64,000 nt of DNA from Acidobacteriota bacterium (GTDB taxonomy: Bacteria > Acidobacteriota > Blastocatellia > RBC074). The stretch lies in NCBI GenBank assembly GCA_018269055.1, contig JAFDVI010000031.1, positions 62,001 to 126,000 on the forward strand. Direction: 5' to 3'. How positions within the stretch are numbered: the first letter of the stretch is position 1; every line of letters begins with the position of its first letter. Made by a program: the position numbers and the translations under genes. Below, piece by piece: positions 54,002-63,451 of the stretch. Under the pieces are notes generated by a model. It was not told the DNA's origin. It saw only the letters and a list, made by a program, of their open reading frames with translations, and did not search any database.

Positions 54002-55378
54002 ATGCAGTCGCAAAAATTCACATTGATGCTGGATTCGGTTCGCCGCCTGGCTCGCGGCGGAGCGACTGCGCGCGCGTTGAATGTGCTGAAGAAAAATCGC
54101 CCGGCGGATGTGGCGATGGTATTGCAATCGCTGCCCGAATTGGATCGCAAATCCGTCTTTGCAGCCTTGGCGCGGGCGGAAACGTCGCTGGCGGCGGCCA
54201 GCCTGACCGAGCTGGGGCAACCCGAAGCCATCGAGTTGTTGCGAACGCTGACGCCCGTAGGCATCGCGCAGGTTTTGCAGGAACTCCCCAGCGACGACGC
54301 CGCCGAATTTATCTCCCAACTTCCTGAAGAATTGCGCGAAGAGTTGCTCGACCTGATGAAGGTCGAAGCCTCGACCGACGTGCAGGAACTGCTGAGCTTT
54401 GCTGAAAACACAGCCGGTCGAATCATGACTCCGGATGTGTTTGCACTGAAAGAGGATCTAACTGTCGCCGAAGCCATTACGTCCATTCAACGCGCCAGCA
54501 GCGATATTGAACTGGTCTTTTATCTGTACATCGTTGACGACCGAAATCATCTGGTTGGTGTTTCCAGTCTGCGCCAACTGCTCCTGGTTCAGCCGACAAC
54601 GCCGCTCAAAAAAATTATGAGCGGCGACGTGATCAGCGTCAGCACAGACACAGACCAGGAAGAAGTCGCTCGGATTGTCGCGCGTTACAACTTGCTAGGC
54701 GTGCCGGTTGTTGATGAAGAAAATAAACTGGTCGGTGTGGTAACGGTGGACGATGTGCTGGATGTTATCCGTGAAGAAGCGACCGAAGACATTTATGCGC
54801 TGGCGGGCGTCAGGTCTGAAGAAAGTGTCCAAAGTCCTCCGTTGCGCTCCGTTCGTTTACGATTGCCATGGCTGTTCGTGAATCTGGCAACCGCGTTTCT
54901 GGCCGCCTCCGTCATTCATGCTTTCGAAGGCACGATTGCAAAGGTTGTGGTGTTGGCGTCGCTGCAATCCATCGTCGCTGGCATGGGAGGCAATGCGGCG
55001 ACGCAAACGCTGGCCGTGATTGTTCGTGGCTTGGCGCTGGGAGAAATCACGCTCGAAAATTCGCGCCGCGTGCTGATCAAAGAATTTCTGGTTGGCGTGG
55101 CCAACGGATTGGCGAACGGATTAGTCGCCGCGCTGATTATCTGGGTCTGGTTCGGATTTGGAATCAAAATGTTATTGATCAGCGGAATCATTGCCGCCGC
55201 GATGATTATCAATTTGCTGATCGCCGGCATTGCAGGCACTGTCATTCCACTGGTCTTGAAAAAACTCAAAGCTGACCCGGCGCTGGCTTCCACTGTTTTC
55301 GTTACGACCTGTACGGATGTCGGCGGCTTCCTTTCTTTCCTCGGCTTGGCTACTCTACTGCTGAAATTCCTGCAGTAA
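54002..55378 (+). CDS. mgtE: Magnesium transporter MgtE
   Basis: 458 residues from the ATG at 54002; the frame opens further 5' but through a repeat. The N-terminal helical domain (LPELDRKSVFAALARAE, LPSDDAAEFISQLPEE) precedes two CBS domains (about residues 140-260). Five membrane helices follow, with GMGGNAATQTLAVIVRGLALGEI. The family is a homodimeric Mg2+ channel gated by magnesium binding to the N and CBS domains. No good ribosome binding site is visible, perhaps because of the adjacent hairpin. Confidence 0.95.
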   Translation: MQSQKFTLMLDSVRRLARGGATARALNVLKKNRPADVAMVLQSLPELDRKSVFAALARAETSLAAASLTELGQPEAIELLRTLTPVGIAQVLQELPSDDAAEFISQLPEELREELLDLMKVEASTDVQELLSFAENTAGRIMTPDVFALKEDLTVAEAITSIQRASSDIELVFYLYIVDDRNHLVGVSSLRQLLLVQPTTPLKKIMSGDVISVSTDTDQEEVARIVARYNLLGVPVVDEENKLVGVVTVDDVLDVIREEATEDIYALAGVRSEESVQSPPLRSVRLRLPWLFVNLATAFLAASVIHAFEGTIAKVVVLASLQSIVAGMGGNAATQTLAVIVRGLALGEITLENSRRVLIKEFLVGVANGLANGLVAALIIWVWFGFGIKMLLISGIIAAAMIINLLIAGIAGTVIPLVLKKLKADPALASTVFVTTCTDVGGFLSFLGLATLLLKFLQ

Positions 55379-55407
55379 TCAGTCTCAGTCACACAAAAGG
55401 GGATTGT

Positions 55408-55833
55408 ATGGATGGATATTCGATCAAGCTCTGGCTCGGCATTGGAATCGTCGTGCTCTTGGTTTTCCTGTGGCTGGTTTGGAAATTTTTCTTCAGCCTA
55501 CTCAAACACTTCATCATTATCCTGATTCTGGGTGCAATTTTCGTCGGCGTTTATTGGTACCGCAGCTTGCCGCCACCGAAAAATCCCTCCATCGGCAAAC
55601 ACGCGTACCTGATTGAAAACGGAAAATACCTGGGCGTGATTGAAGGCGAAGGCGAAGATGATCGTCGAGGAGCAGTTTGGAATATACGGTTTCCCGGCGC
55701 GCATCCCAGGATCTACAGCAAAACGCGCGTGACAGTGAAAGACAAACGCGACATTGCCTCTGAACCCACGCCGGAACCGACCGCCACGCCGACACCTGCA
55801 GCCAAAACCAAACCAGCGGCAGTCAAAAAGTAA
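55408..55833 (+). CDS. Small membrane protein, unknown
   Basis: 141 residues from the ATG at 55408 after AAGGGGATTGT. Two adjacent membrane segments (about 8-27 and 33-52) are followed by a soluble domain and a Pro/Thr/Ala/Lys-rich tail. No family is recognised. It follows mgtE by 29 bases on the same strand and may be cotranscribed. Confidence 0.65.
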   Translation: MDGYSIKLWLGIGIVVLLVFLWLVWKFFFSLLKHFIIILILGAIFVGVYWYRSLPPPKNPSIGKHAYLIENGKYLGVIEGEGEDDRRGAVWNIRFPGAHPRIYSKTRVTVKDKRDIASEPTPEPTATPTPAAKTKPAAVKK

Positions 55834-55936
55834 GCCGCTGCCATCGGCGCGCGGTTGAGAAGTTGGTCAAGCCAGTTTAGACTACGCGCCTTATATTGCC
55901 CGATTCTCGAACTTCAACGCACTGCCCGTAAGATTT

Positions 55937-56695
55937 ATGCCGTTGCACGACTCGGAAGCTTTTGTGCTCCGCACTTTCTCGCTCAAGGAAGCAGATAAAA
56001 TCTGCGTCTTTTTTACCCGCGATGCCGGGAAGTTGCGAGGAGTCGCTCACGGAGCCAGAAAGTTGCGCAGCCGGTTTGGCGCGAGCCTGGAGCCGTTCAC
56101 GGAAGTTTCGCTGACGTACTTTCAAAAAGAGAACAAAGAGCTTGTCTCCGTGTCCAATTGCGAAATTCTACGTTCGCAGTTCTTTGAAGGCATCAGCAGC
56201 GAACAAGTCGGCGTGATGCAATACCTGGCGGAGTTGATTGATTCCTTTTTGCTCGACCACGAACCGAATGAAACGGTTTATCGGTTGATTGCCGCTACGC
56301 TGGAAACCATGCAGCAGGTGCAAAGCAGCGAGTTGATGACGCTGGCGCGATATTTTGAAATCTGGATGCTGAAACTCGCCGGGTTCTTTCCGGAATGGCG
56401 TCGTTGCGGGTTGTGCGATAAAGATTTGAGCACCGAACCTGCAGTTTACCTGACCAATGAAGGGATGCCGCAATGCGCAGCGTGTAGCGGTCAGCGCGGC
56501 GAAGAGTTGCGCCCACCCGTATGGCGCGCCATTCAAGAGATTTTGACGCAATCCCCCAACAAGTTTTTATCGCTGGCGCGCGAACCCAGGCTGCTTGCGC
56601 AGGTTGGCGGCATCGCTACGCGATTGATTGTTCGCGCCCTGGAGCGCGAGCCGCGATCTTACGAAGTTCTGAGCCGGTTGCGACCGGCCCTGTAG
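55937..56695 (+). CDS. recO: DNA repair protein RecO
   Basis: 252 residues. The N-terminal OB fold (EAFVLRTFSLKEADKICVFFTRDAGKLRGVAHGARK) and the zinc finger C157, C160, C180, C183 identify RecO, which loads RecA on SSB-coated DNA together with RecR. Length is typical. Its TAG stop at 56693-56695 lies inside an inverted-repeat element. Confidence 0.95.
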   Translation: MPLHDSEAFVLRTFSLKEADKICVFFTRDAGKLRGVAHGARKLRSRFGASLEPFTEVSLTYFQKENKELVSVSNCEILRSQFFEGISSEQVGVMQYLAELIDSFLLDHEPNETVYRLIAATLETMQQVQSSELMTLARYFEIWMLKLAGFFPEWRRCGLCDKDLSTEPAVYLTNEGMPQCAACSGQRGEELRPPVWRAIQEILTQSPNKFLSLAREPRLLAQVGGIATRLIVRALEREPRSYEVLSRLRPAL

Positions 56696-56810
56696 CGCAG
56701 GTTTTCCAACCTGCGCAAGTTTCCGCAAGACACGATTATTGAAACCAGAGCAGGTCAAAAGCCTCGCTCGTCCATTGAGACAACACGCAGGTTGGAAAAC
56801 TTGCGCTACA
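56691..56810. repeat. Inverted repeat of the GTAGCGCA...TGCG family
   Basis: The arms 56691-56715 and 56786-56810 match in 24 of 25 positions. Each contains a GGTTTTCCAACC-type palindrome between GTAGCGCA and TGCG. The left end provides the recO stop codon; the right end lies in the ppdK leader. Related to the element at 30912-30990. Confidence 0.85.
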
Positions 56811-56834
56811 TTTTCAGGAGAAAAGAAAAGGACA

Positions 56835-59612
56835 ATGAGTACGAAATACGTTTATCTGTTCGCCGACGGCAAAGCCGAAGGCACAGGCAAAATGAAAGAT
56901 TTGCTGGGCGGCAAAGGCTCAGGCCTCGCCGAAATGACCAACGCCGGGTTGCCCGTTCCGCCCGGTTTCACCATTACCACCGAGGCCTGCAACGCCTATT
57001 ACGCCAGCGGCGAACAATTCCCCGAAGGCATGTGGGATCAGGCGCTGGAAGCGCTGGCCAAAGTCGAGGCAACAACCGGTAAAAAGTTTGGCGGCTGCGA
57101 AAACCCGCTGCTGGTTTCCGTCCGTTCCGGCGCGAAATTTTCCATGCCCGGAATGATGGACACCGTGTTGAATCTGGGCTTGAACGACGAAACCCGCGTC
57201 GCGTTGGCTGCGATGACCAACAACGAGCGCTTTTCCTGGGACGCCTATCGCCGCTTCATTCAGTTGTTCGGCAAAATCGTGCTTGGCATGGATTCCGAAA
57301 AGTTCGAGCACATTTTTGAAGGCTACAAAAAGAAACTGGGCGTTCACGGCGACACGGACGTTGACGCCGAAACGCTGGCCAAAGTCGTCGCCGATTACAA
57401 AGCCCTGGTCAAAAAAGAAACCGGCAACCAGTTCCCCACCGATCCACTGGAACAGGTGAAATACGCCATCCGCGCCGTGTTCGCATCGTGGAATGGCCGC
57501 CGCGCCAAAGATTACCGCCGCATCAACAAGATTGACGACAACCTGGGAACCGCCGTCAACGTGCAAACAATGGTCTTCGGCAATATGGGCGAAGATTCCG
57601 GCACCGGCGTGGCATTCACGCGTGACGTTTCGACCGGCGAAAAAATCCTATACGGCGAATACCTGCAAAACGCGCAGGGCGAAGACGTGGTCGCAGGCAT
57701 CCGCACGCCGAAGAAAATCGCGCAACTTCACGAAGAAATGCCGGAAATGTACAACCAGTTCGCGCAGGTTTCCGAGCGACTCGAAAAGCATTACAAAGAC
57801 GTGCAGGACATGGAGTTCACCATCGAGCGCGGCAAGCTGTACATGCTGCAAACCCGCAACGCCAAACGCACTGGCGCGGCAGCGGTTCGCGTCGCGGTCG
57901 AAATGGTTGGTGAAGGTTTGATTGACAAAGCCACGGCCATCCAGCGCGTCGAACCGGCGCAGCTCGATCAATTGCTGCACCCGATGATTGACCCGAAAGC
58001 CAGCCTGAATGTCATCGCCACAGGCTTGCCCGCGTCGCCCGGAGCCGCTTCGGGCACGGCGGTGTTTGACCCGGACCAAGCTGAGGAAATGGCCAAAGAC
58101 GGCAAGAAAGTCATTCTCGTTCGCACCGAAACTTCGCCCGAAGATTTTCACGGCATGGTTGCGGCGCAGGCAATTTTGACTTCGCGCGGCGGCATGACTT
58201 CACACGCTGCGGTAGTTGCGCGCGGAATGGGCAAATGCTGCGTCGCCGGTTGCGGAGATGTGGTCGTGGATTACACCAACCAGCAATTCACGGTTGGCGA
58301 CATCACCGTCAAAAAAGGCGATTCCATCACGCTGGATGGCTCGACGGGTCGCGTCATTCTGGGCGAAGTTCCGCTGATCAAACCGGAAATCAGCGGCCAT
58401 TTCAAAACCCTGATGGAGTGGGTCAACGAATATCGCAAGCTTGGCGTTCGCGCCAACGCCGACACGCCGCACGATTCCGAAGTCGCGCGCGGATTTGGCG
58501 CCGAAGGCATCGGTCTGTGCCGCACGGAACACATGTTCTTTGAAGGCGACCGCATTGACAGCGTACGCCAAATGATTCTGTCTTCGTCGGATTTCAAATC
58601 GCTGGAAGCGCAATTGGCCACGGCGCGCGCCGAAGCCGACAAAGCTGGCGGCAAATCCAAAGACGCCAACAAGCGCGTCAAAGACCTGGAAAAGAAAATC
58701 GCCAAGCCGGAACAGTTATACAAAGGCGCGCTGGCCGCGCTGCTCGAACTCCAACGCGAAGATTTCGTCGGCATTTTCCGCGCGATGAACGGATTCCCGG
58801 TGACGATCCGCACGCTGGATCCGCCGCTGCACGAATTCGTTCCGCACGACGACAAGACGCTGAAAGAACTGGCCGCCAAGATCAAGATGCCGTTCAAGGA
58901 AGCGAAAGCCAAAGTTGCCGCCTTGCACGAATTCAACCCGATGCTCGGTCATCGCGGCTGCCGTCTGGGCATCATCTATCCTGAAATCACGGAAATGCAG
59001 GCGCGCGCGATCTTTGAAGCCGCCGTCAAAGTGAAAGCCGAAGGCGTCGTCGTCAAACCGGAAATCATGATTCCCCTGGTCGGCAACGTCATCGAATTGA
59101 AGCTGCAAGCCGATGTCGTTCGCCGCGTCGCGGGTGAAGTTTTCGCAGCAACAGGCCAATCGGTTGAATACCTGGTCGGCACAATGATCGAAGTTCCACG
59201 CGCCGCGCTGACCGCCAATCAAATTGCCGAGGTTGCCGAGTTCTTCAGCTTCGGCACGAACGACCTGACCCAGATGACGATGGGCCTGAGCCGCGACGAT
59301 TCCGGCAAATTCCTTCCGGCGTATGTCGAAAAGAAAATTTACGCGGACGATCCGTTCCAGGTGCTGGATCAAACCGGCGTCGGCCAATTGGTTGATATCG
59401 GCATCCAGAAAGGCCGTTCGGCGAAACCGAACCTGAAAGTCGGCATCTGCGGCGAACACGGCGGCGATCCCGAATCGGTGATCTTCTGCCACAAGGTCGG
59501 TATGAACTACGTGAGCTGCTCGCCATACCGCGTGCCCATCGCATTGCTGGCCGCTGCGCACGCAGCACTGGCCGATCAACAAGGCGCGGTCGCCAAAGCC
59601 ACTACCGCCTAG
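56835..59612 (+). CDS. ppdK: Pyruvate, phosphate dikinase
   Basis: 925 residues from the ATG at 56835, 3 bases after AAAAGGAC; the frame upstream runs through a repeat and is not used. It interconverts pyruvate + ATP + Pi and phosphoenolpyruvate + AMP + PPi. The N-terminal ATP-grasp domain starts FADGKAEGTGKMKDLLGGKG. The phosphohistidine domain has GGMTSHAAVVARGMG with the histidine near residue 456. The C-terminal TIM barrel has MLGHRGCRLG and GTNDLTQMTMG. An insertion of about 50 lysine/alanine-rich residues lies near 590-640. Confidence 0.97.
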   Translation: MSTKYVYLFADGKAEGTGKMKDLLGGKGSGLAEMTNAGLPVPPGFTITTEACNAYYASGEQFPEGMWDQALEALAKVEATTGKKFGGCENPLLVSVRSGAKFSMPGMMDTVLNLGLNDETRVALAAMTNNERFSWDAYRRFIQLFGKIVLGMDSEKFEHIFEGYKKKLGVHGDTDVDAETLAKVVADYKALVKKETGNQFPTDPLEQVKYAIRAVFASWNGRRAKDYRRINKIDDNLGTAVNVQTMVFGNMGEDSGTGVAFTRDVSTGEKILYGEYLQNAQGEDVVAGIRTPKKIAQLHEEMPEMYNQFAQVSERLEKHYKDVQDMEFTIERGKLYMLQTRNAKRTGAAAVRVAVEMVGEGLIDKATAIQRVEPAQLDQLLHPMIDPKASLNVIATGLPASPGAASGTAVFDPDQAEEMAKDGKKVILVRTETSPEDFHGMVAAQAILTSRGGMTSHAAVVARGMGKCCVAGCGDVVVDYTNQQFTVGDITVKKGDSITLDGSTGRVILGEVPLIKPEISGHFKTLMEWVNEYRKLGVRANADTPHDSEVARGFGAEGIGLCRTEHMFFEGDRIDSVRQMILSSSDFKSLEAQLATARAEADKAGGKSKDANKRVKDLEKKIAKPEQLYKGALAALLELQREDFVGIFRAMNGFPVTIRTLDPPLHEFVPHDDKTLKELAAKIKMPFKEAKAKVAALHEFNPMLGHRGCRLGIIYPEITEMQARAIFEAAVKVKAEGVVVKPEIMIPLVGNVIELKLQADVVRRVAGEVFAATGQSVEYLVGTMIEVPRAALTANQIAEVAEFFSFGTNDLTQMTMGLSRDDSGKFLPAYVEKKIYADDPFQVLDQTGVGQLVDIGIQKGRSAKPNLKVGICGEHGGDPESVIFCHKVGMNYVSCSPYRVPIALLAAAHAALADQQGAVAKATTA

Positions 59613-59636
59613 CCGATTGCGGATTTCAGATTGCGG

Positions 59637-59674
59637 AATGCGGATTGGGAAGCTAAGGTTTCCCAGTCCGCATT
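59637..59674 (+). terminator. Terminator-like hairpin after ppdK
   Basis: AATGCGGATTGGGAA (59637-59651) pairs with TTCCCAGTCCGCATT (59660-59674), 14 of 15, and TTCTGTTTT follows. The sequence also belongs to the ATCCGCAAT repeats. Confidence 0.6.
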
Positions 59675-59734
59675 TTCTGTTTTGGGATTCAAACCATGTT
59701 TGTTGCCGACACAATCAATTTTCGGGAGATCGTG

Positions 59735-60325
59735 ATGAAAGAACCTCTGCCGCTCGCCACGATTCAGAATGCCGTGATTGATTTCCTGCGCGGGCGTGAC
59801 GACGTAGTTCTGTTTGGCGCACAAGCCGTCAACGTTTATGTCAACGAACCGCGCGCAACGCAGGATGTGGATTTGATGTCTACGCGCGCAGCCGAGTTAG
59901 CCGAAGAGTTGCGCGACCACCTGAGCCAGTTATTCCACGTCGCTGTCCGAGTCCGCGAGATCAAAGACGGGCTTGGCTATCGAATCTTTCAATTACAGAA
60001 GACTGGCAACCGTCACTTGGTGAATGTCAGGATGGTAGCGTCGTTTCCAGAATTACTAAAAGTTGATGGCGTGAATGTGCTATCACCTGCCGAACTGATT
60101 GCTAGTAAAGTGATCTCGTTCCACCAGCGGCGCGGCAAGCCGAAATCCGGCACGGACTGGCGCGATTTGGCGTTGTTACTTCTGACTTTTCCCGAATTGA
60201 AATGCGATCCCGGCCCAGTCACAGATTGTTTGAATACCGCTAAAGTAGACCAGAACGTGATGGCTATTTGGCACAAACTGGTTGAACAGGAAATTTTGCC
60301 TCAAAACGACGAAGACGATTTTTGA
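59735..60325 (+). CDS. AbiEii-like nucleotidyltransferase-fold protein
   Basis: 196 residues from the ATG at 59735 after GGGAG. The nucleotidyltransferase core is VLFGAQAVNVY followed by RATQDVDLMS (GxxA and TxDVDL). A lysine-containing SPAELIASKVISFHQRRGKPKSGTDWRDL segment follows, as in AbiEii and related toxins. AbiEii proteins normally pair with an AbiEi antitoxin. None is adjacent, so it may be a solitary enzyme or a domesticated toxin. Confidence 0.7.
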   Translation: MKEPLPLATIQNAVIDFLRGRDDVVLFGAQAVNVYVNEPRATQDVDLMSTRAAELAEELRDHLSQLFHVAVRVREIKDGLGYRIFQLQKTGNRHLVNVRMVASFPELLKVDGVNVLSPAELIASKVISFHQRRGKPKSGTDWRDLALLLLTFPELKCDPGPVTDCLNTAKVDQNVMAIWHKLVEQEILPQNDEDDF

Positions 60326-60441
60326 TTCTGCCGATGACTCGGTGGTTGAAGTTGCGAGGCCAATAGCTTCTTGCCGCCAATCGCCCCCTCCCCTATGATG
60401 CCTTTCCTTTGAATTCAATCCTGATCTTCGGAGTTTTTACT

Positions 60442-61077
60442 GTGAATCTGATCGAACGAGTGCGGCAGACGGGCATTATTCCCGTCGTCGCGTTGCCCAA
60501 ACTGGAACACGCCTTGCCGCTGGCGGAAAGCCTGATCGAAGGCGGACTGCTTTGCGCGGAAATCACTTTTCGCACGGCGGCGGCGGCAGAAGCCATTGAA
60601 CAAATCAGCAAACGCTTTCCTGAAATTTTGCTCGGCGCGGGAACGGTGCTGACGACCGAACAGGCGCAACGCGCGATGGATTGCGGCGCACAATTCATCG
60701 TTTCGCCAGGAACCAATCCGACCACCGTGGATTTTTGTTTGTCGAAAAACCTGACGATCTTTCCCGGTGTGTGCACTCCCAGCGAAGTCGAGATGAACCT
60801 GGCAAAAGGCGTTGACGTATTGAAATTCTTCCCCGCCGAACCCGCTGGCGGCGTGAACTTTTTGAAAGCCATCTGCGCGCCGTACAAACAGGTGCAGTTC
60901 ATCCCGACGGGCGGCATTGATGTGAAAAACATTGGCCAGTATTTGGCCTTGCCGCAAGTCGTAGCTTGTGGCGGAAGCTGGATGGTCAAGCCGGAATTGT
61001 TTGAAGCGGGTGATTTCGTGGCGGTGAAACGCTTGGCTGCCGAAGCTGTCGCGTTGGTTCAACAACTGCGTAAATGA
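60442..61077 (+). CDS. eda: 2-dehydro-3-deoxyphosphogluconate (KDPG) aldolase
   Basis: 211 residues from the GTG at 60442, 8 bases after GGAG; an ATG at 60409 lacks a ribosome site and makes an untypical extension. It cleaves KDPG to pyruvate and glyceraldehyde 3-phosphate in the Entner-Doudoroff pathway. E40 and R44 (EITFRT) and the Schiff-base lysine K128 (VLKFFPAE) are in place. No edd or other pathway gene is adjacent, so related substrates (galactonate type) are possible. Confidence 0.92.
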   Translation: MNLIERVRQTGIIPVVALPKLEHALPLAESLIEGGLLCAEITFRTAAAAEAIEQISKRFPEILLGAGTVLTTEQAQRAMDCGAQFIVSPGTNPTTVDFCLSKNLTIFPGVCTPSEVEMNLAKGVDVLKFFPAEPAGGVNFLKAICAPYKQVQFIPTGGIDVKNIGQYLALPQVVACGGSWMVKPELFEAGDFVAVKRLAAEAVALVQQLRK

Positions 61078-61101
61078 CACCTCAAATGAAAAAGCCTAGA
61101 A

Positions 61102-61180
61102 AGAATACGGAACAAACGGAAAAGACGGAAGCCTTGTCTAAACTCCGTTTGTTCCGTTCATTCCGTTTGTTCCGTATTCT
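61102..61180. repeat. Perfect 20-bp inverted repeat
   Basis: AGAATACGGAACAAACGGAA (61102-61121) is exactly inverted at 61161-61180. A second partial copy of the right arm (CCGTTTGTTCCGTT) precedes it. It lies between eda and the helicase-like gene. Confidence 0.8.
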
Positions 61181-61200
61181 CCAACATAGCGTTGGGTAAG

Positions 61201-63333
61201 ATGAGCATCCGACTAACCAAAAAACAGGAAGAGATTGTCGCGTCGCCGCTCGACGCCAAGCTCTTTTTGAGCGGCGCAGCAGGCACGGGCAAAACGACGG
61301 TTGGCGTGCGCCGGTTGCGGCAGTTGATTGACGCTGGAGTTCCTGCGCATTCGATTCTGGTGCTGGTGCCGCAAAAACGCTTGGCGCTTCCCTACTTCGC
61401 GGAAATCCGAAGTCCGCGGCGTCGCGCCGGAGCCGAAGTCACCGTGGCAACGCTGGGCAGTTTGTCGTTTCAAATCGTCAGTTTGTTTTGGCCGCTGATT
61501 GCCGAACAGCTCAGCCAACACGATCCGTTTCGCCATCCCAGGTTTCTGTCTTCGGAACTGATTCAGTATCTGATGTTCAAACTGCTCGACGACGAAATCG
61601 AACGGAAGGATTATTTCAACAGCGTAACCATCACGCGCGCCCGGTTGTTCAGCCAGTTGGCCGATAACCTGAACAAATCTTCCTTGGTGGGATTTCCGCA
61701 TACTTCGATTGCCGAACGGCTGAAAGCCGCTTTGCCCGGCGATGCAGAACGATTGCACATTTTTGAAGACGCGCAAACCTGCGCGAATTTGTTTCGCGAG
61801 TATTGCGTTGAGCATCGCTTGCTGGATTTTTCGTTGCAGGTGTTGTTGTTCGCCAACTATTTGTGGCCGCACGATGTTCCGCGCGGGTATTTGACGCGGC
61901 GGTACACGCACATCATTGCCGACAACATGGAAGAAGACAGCCCCGTCACGCACGAAATGTTGCGCGACTGGATTCCCGAATGCCAATCGGCGCTGGTGAT
62001 TGTTGATGAAGACGCGAGTTATCGCCGCTTTCTGGGCGCGGATGAAGTCAGCGCGGATTCCCTGGCCAAAACCTGCAACGCGCATCATCGGTTGGAAGCG
62101 TCGCGCGTGATGTCGCCACCGGTTCAAAGCTTGCTGTCGGAAATTCGCGAAGTGATGACCGGCGAATCTGAATCCGACGCCAAAGGCGATGCGCGCGCAG
62201 CGATTGAATTCACTCCCGCAGATCACAGCCGGTTTCACACGCAAATGGTGGACTGGGTCGCGGATTCCATCGCGCGATTGGTTCACGATGAAGGCGTCAA
62301 ACAAAATCAGATTGTGGTGCTGGCGCCGCTGCTCAGCGATTCGTTGCGGTTTTCGCTGGTTTCGCGGTTGGAAGAACACGATGTGGCAACGTACACCTTG
62401 CGCCCGTCGCGTCCGCTGCACGCGGAACCCGCCGTGCGCGCGCTGGTCACACTGGCCAAGCTGGCGCATCCCGCCTGGCAGATTTCGCCGCAACACCAGG
62501 TCAAAAAGTTCGACGTGATTAAAATGCTGCTCAGTGTCATGGCCGAAATGGATTTGGCGCGCGCCACGCTGCTCAGCGAAGTTCGTTTCGTCGGCGGCAA
62601 GCTGATGCCGTTTCGCGAAATCACCAAAAACCCGGAAATGCGGCAGCGAATTTCCGAAGTCTTCGGCGAGCGATTCGACAAACTGGTAGATTGGATTGAG
62701 GCGTACAAGACGGCGCAACCCGAAACCGTAGACATTTTCTTCAGCCGTATGTTCGGCGAAGTGCTCTCGCAAAAGGGTTATGGTTTCCACCCAACGAAGA
62801 AGGAATCTTTTGACGAAGCGCGCATCATCGCCAACCTGATTGATTCTTCGCGCGGGTTTCGCCAGACGTTGAATCAGATCGAACCCGAAGCCGACAGCGG
62901 ACAGGAATACGTGCGAATGTTGGATGCCGGGATTCTGGCCGATCAATACGAACCCAGGGAATGGAAAAAATCCCCCGACGCTGTGTTGATCGCCCCGGCA
63001 TATACATTTCTGCTCAGCAATCAACCGGTGGATTTTCAATTCTGGCTGAACATTGACAGTCCGGCCTGGACGCGACGATTGCAGCAACCGTTGACGCAAC
63101 CGTACGTGCTCAGCCGCCAATGGCCGCCGGGGCAGATCTGGACGGAAGTTCACGAACAAAAAACTTCGCGCGAAATTTTGCAGCGCGTGGCAACCGGATT
63201 GTTAAAACGCTGCCGAAAGAAAGTGTTCGTCGGATACAGCAAATTCGACGAACGCGGCAATGAACGCGAAGGCGAGTTGCGCGTGGTATTCGATCTACTG
63301 CTTCGAAGTTTAAGTTCTGAGCCGAGTGCCTGA
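61201..63333 (+). CDS. Degenerate UvrD-like superfamily I helicase protein
   Basis: 710 residues from the ATG at 61201; a TTG at 61192 is also in frame. Walker A is intact (FLSGAAGTGKTT near residue 28). The motif II position reads HIIADNMEED instead of DExQD, and motifs V and VI are not recognisable, though YSKFDERGNEREGEL lies where VALTRA is expected. It resembles an inactive or regulatory helicase half, like AddB. The next gene, on the same strand, begins a second UvrD-type helicase, suggesting a heteromeric complex. Confidence 0.75.
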   Translation: MSIRLTKKQEEIVASPLDAKLFLSGAAGTGKTTVGVRRLRQLIDAGVPAHSILVLVPQKRLALPYFAEIRSPRRRAGAEVTVATLGSLSFQIVSLFWPLIAEQLSQHDPFRHPRFLSSELIQYLMFKLLDDEIERKDYFNSVTITRARLFSQLADNLNKSSLVGFPHTSIAERLKAALPGDAERLHIFEDAQTCANLFREYCVEHRLLDFSLQVLLFANYLWPHDVPRGYLTRRYTHIIADNMEEDSPVTHEMLRDWIPECQSALVIVDEDASYRRFLGADEVSADSLAKTCNAHHRLEASRVMSPPVQSLLSEIREVMTGESESDAKGDARAAIEFTPADHSRFHTQMVDWVADSIARLVHDEGVKQNQIVVLAPLLSDSLRFSLVSRLEEHDVATYTLRPSRPLHAEPAVRALVTLAKLAHPAWQISPQHQVKKFDVIKMLLSVMAEMDLARATLLSEVRFVGGKLMPFREITKNPEMRQRISEVFGERFDKLVDWIEAYKTAQPETVDIFFSRMFGEVLSQKGYGFHPTKKESFDEARIIANLIDSSRGFRQTLNQIEPEADSGQEYVRMLDAGILADQYEPREWKKSPDAVLIAPAYTFLLSNQPVDFQFWLNIDSPAWTRRLQQPLTQPYVLSRQWPPGQIWTEVHEQKTSREILQRVATGLLKRCRKKVFVGYSKFDERGNEREGELRVVFDLLLRSLSSEPSA

Positions 63334-63340
63334 AGTGATT

Positions 63341-63437
63341 CCATTTTCCATTTGTCATTTTGAAGTTGTCATTTGTCATTGGCTTTGCGACCTCAGGCCA
63401 ATGACAAATCAAAAATGGGAAGCGGAAAATGGCAAAT
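63341..63437. repeat. Imperfect inverted repeat between the two helicase genes
   Basis: Several ATTTGTCATT copies on the left (63349-63380) face ATGACAAAT and AAAATGGCAAATG on the right (63401-63437). The best pair is CATTTGTCATTGG with CCAATGACAAATC. It leaves only a short space before the next start codon. Confidence 0.55.
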
Positions 63438-63451
63438 GAAGCCGCATAACG

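Noticed and set aside
61213-63159. Minus-strand ORF of 648 codons
   Set aside because: Antisense to the helicase-like gene; the encoded sequence has no recognisable domain and no start signal.
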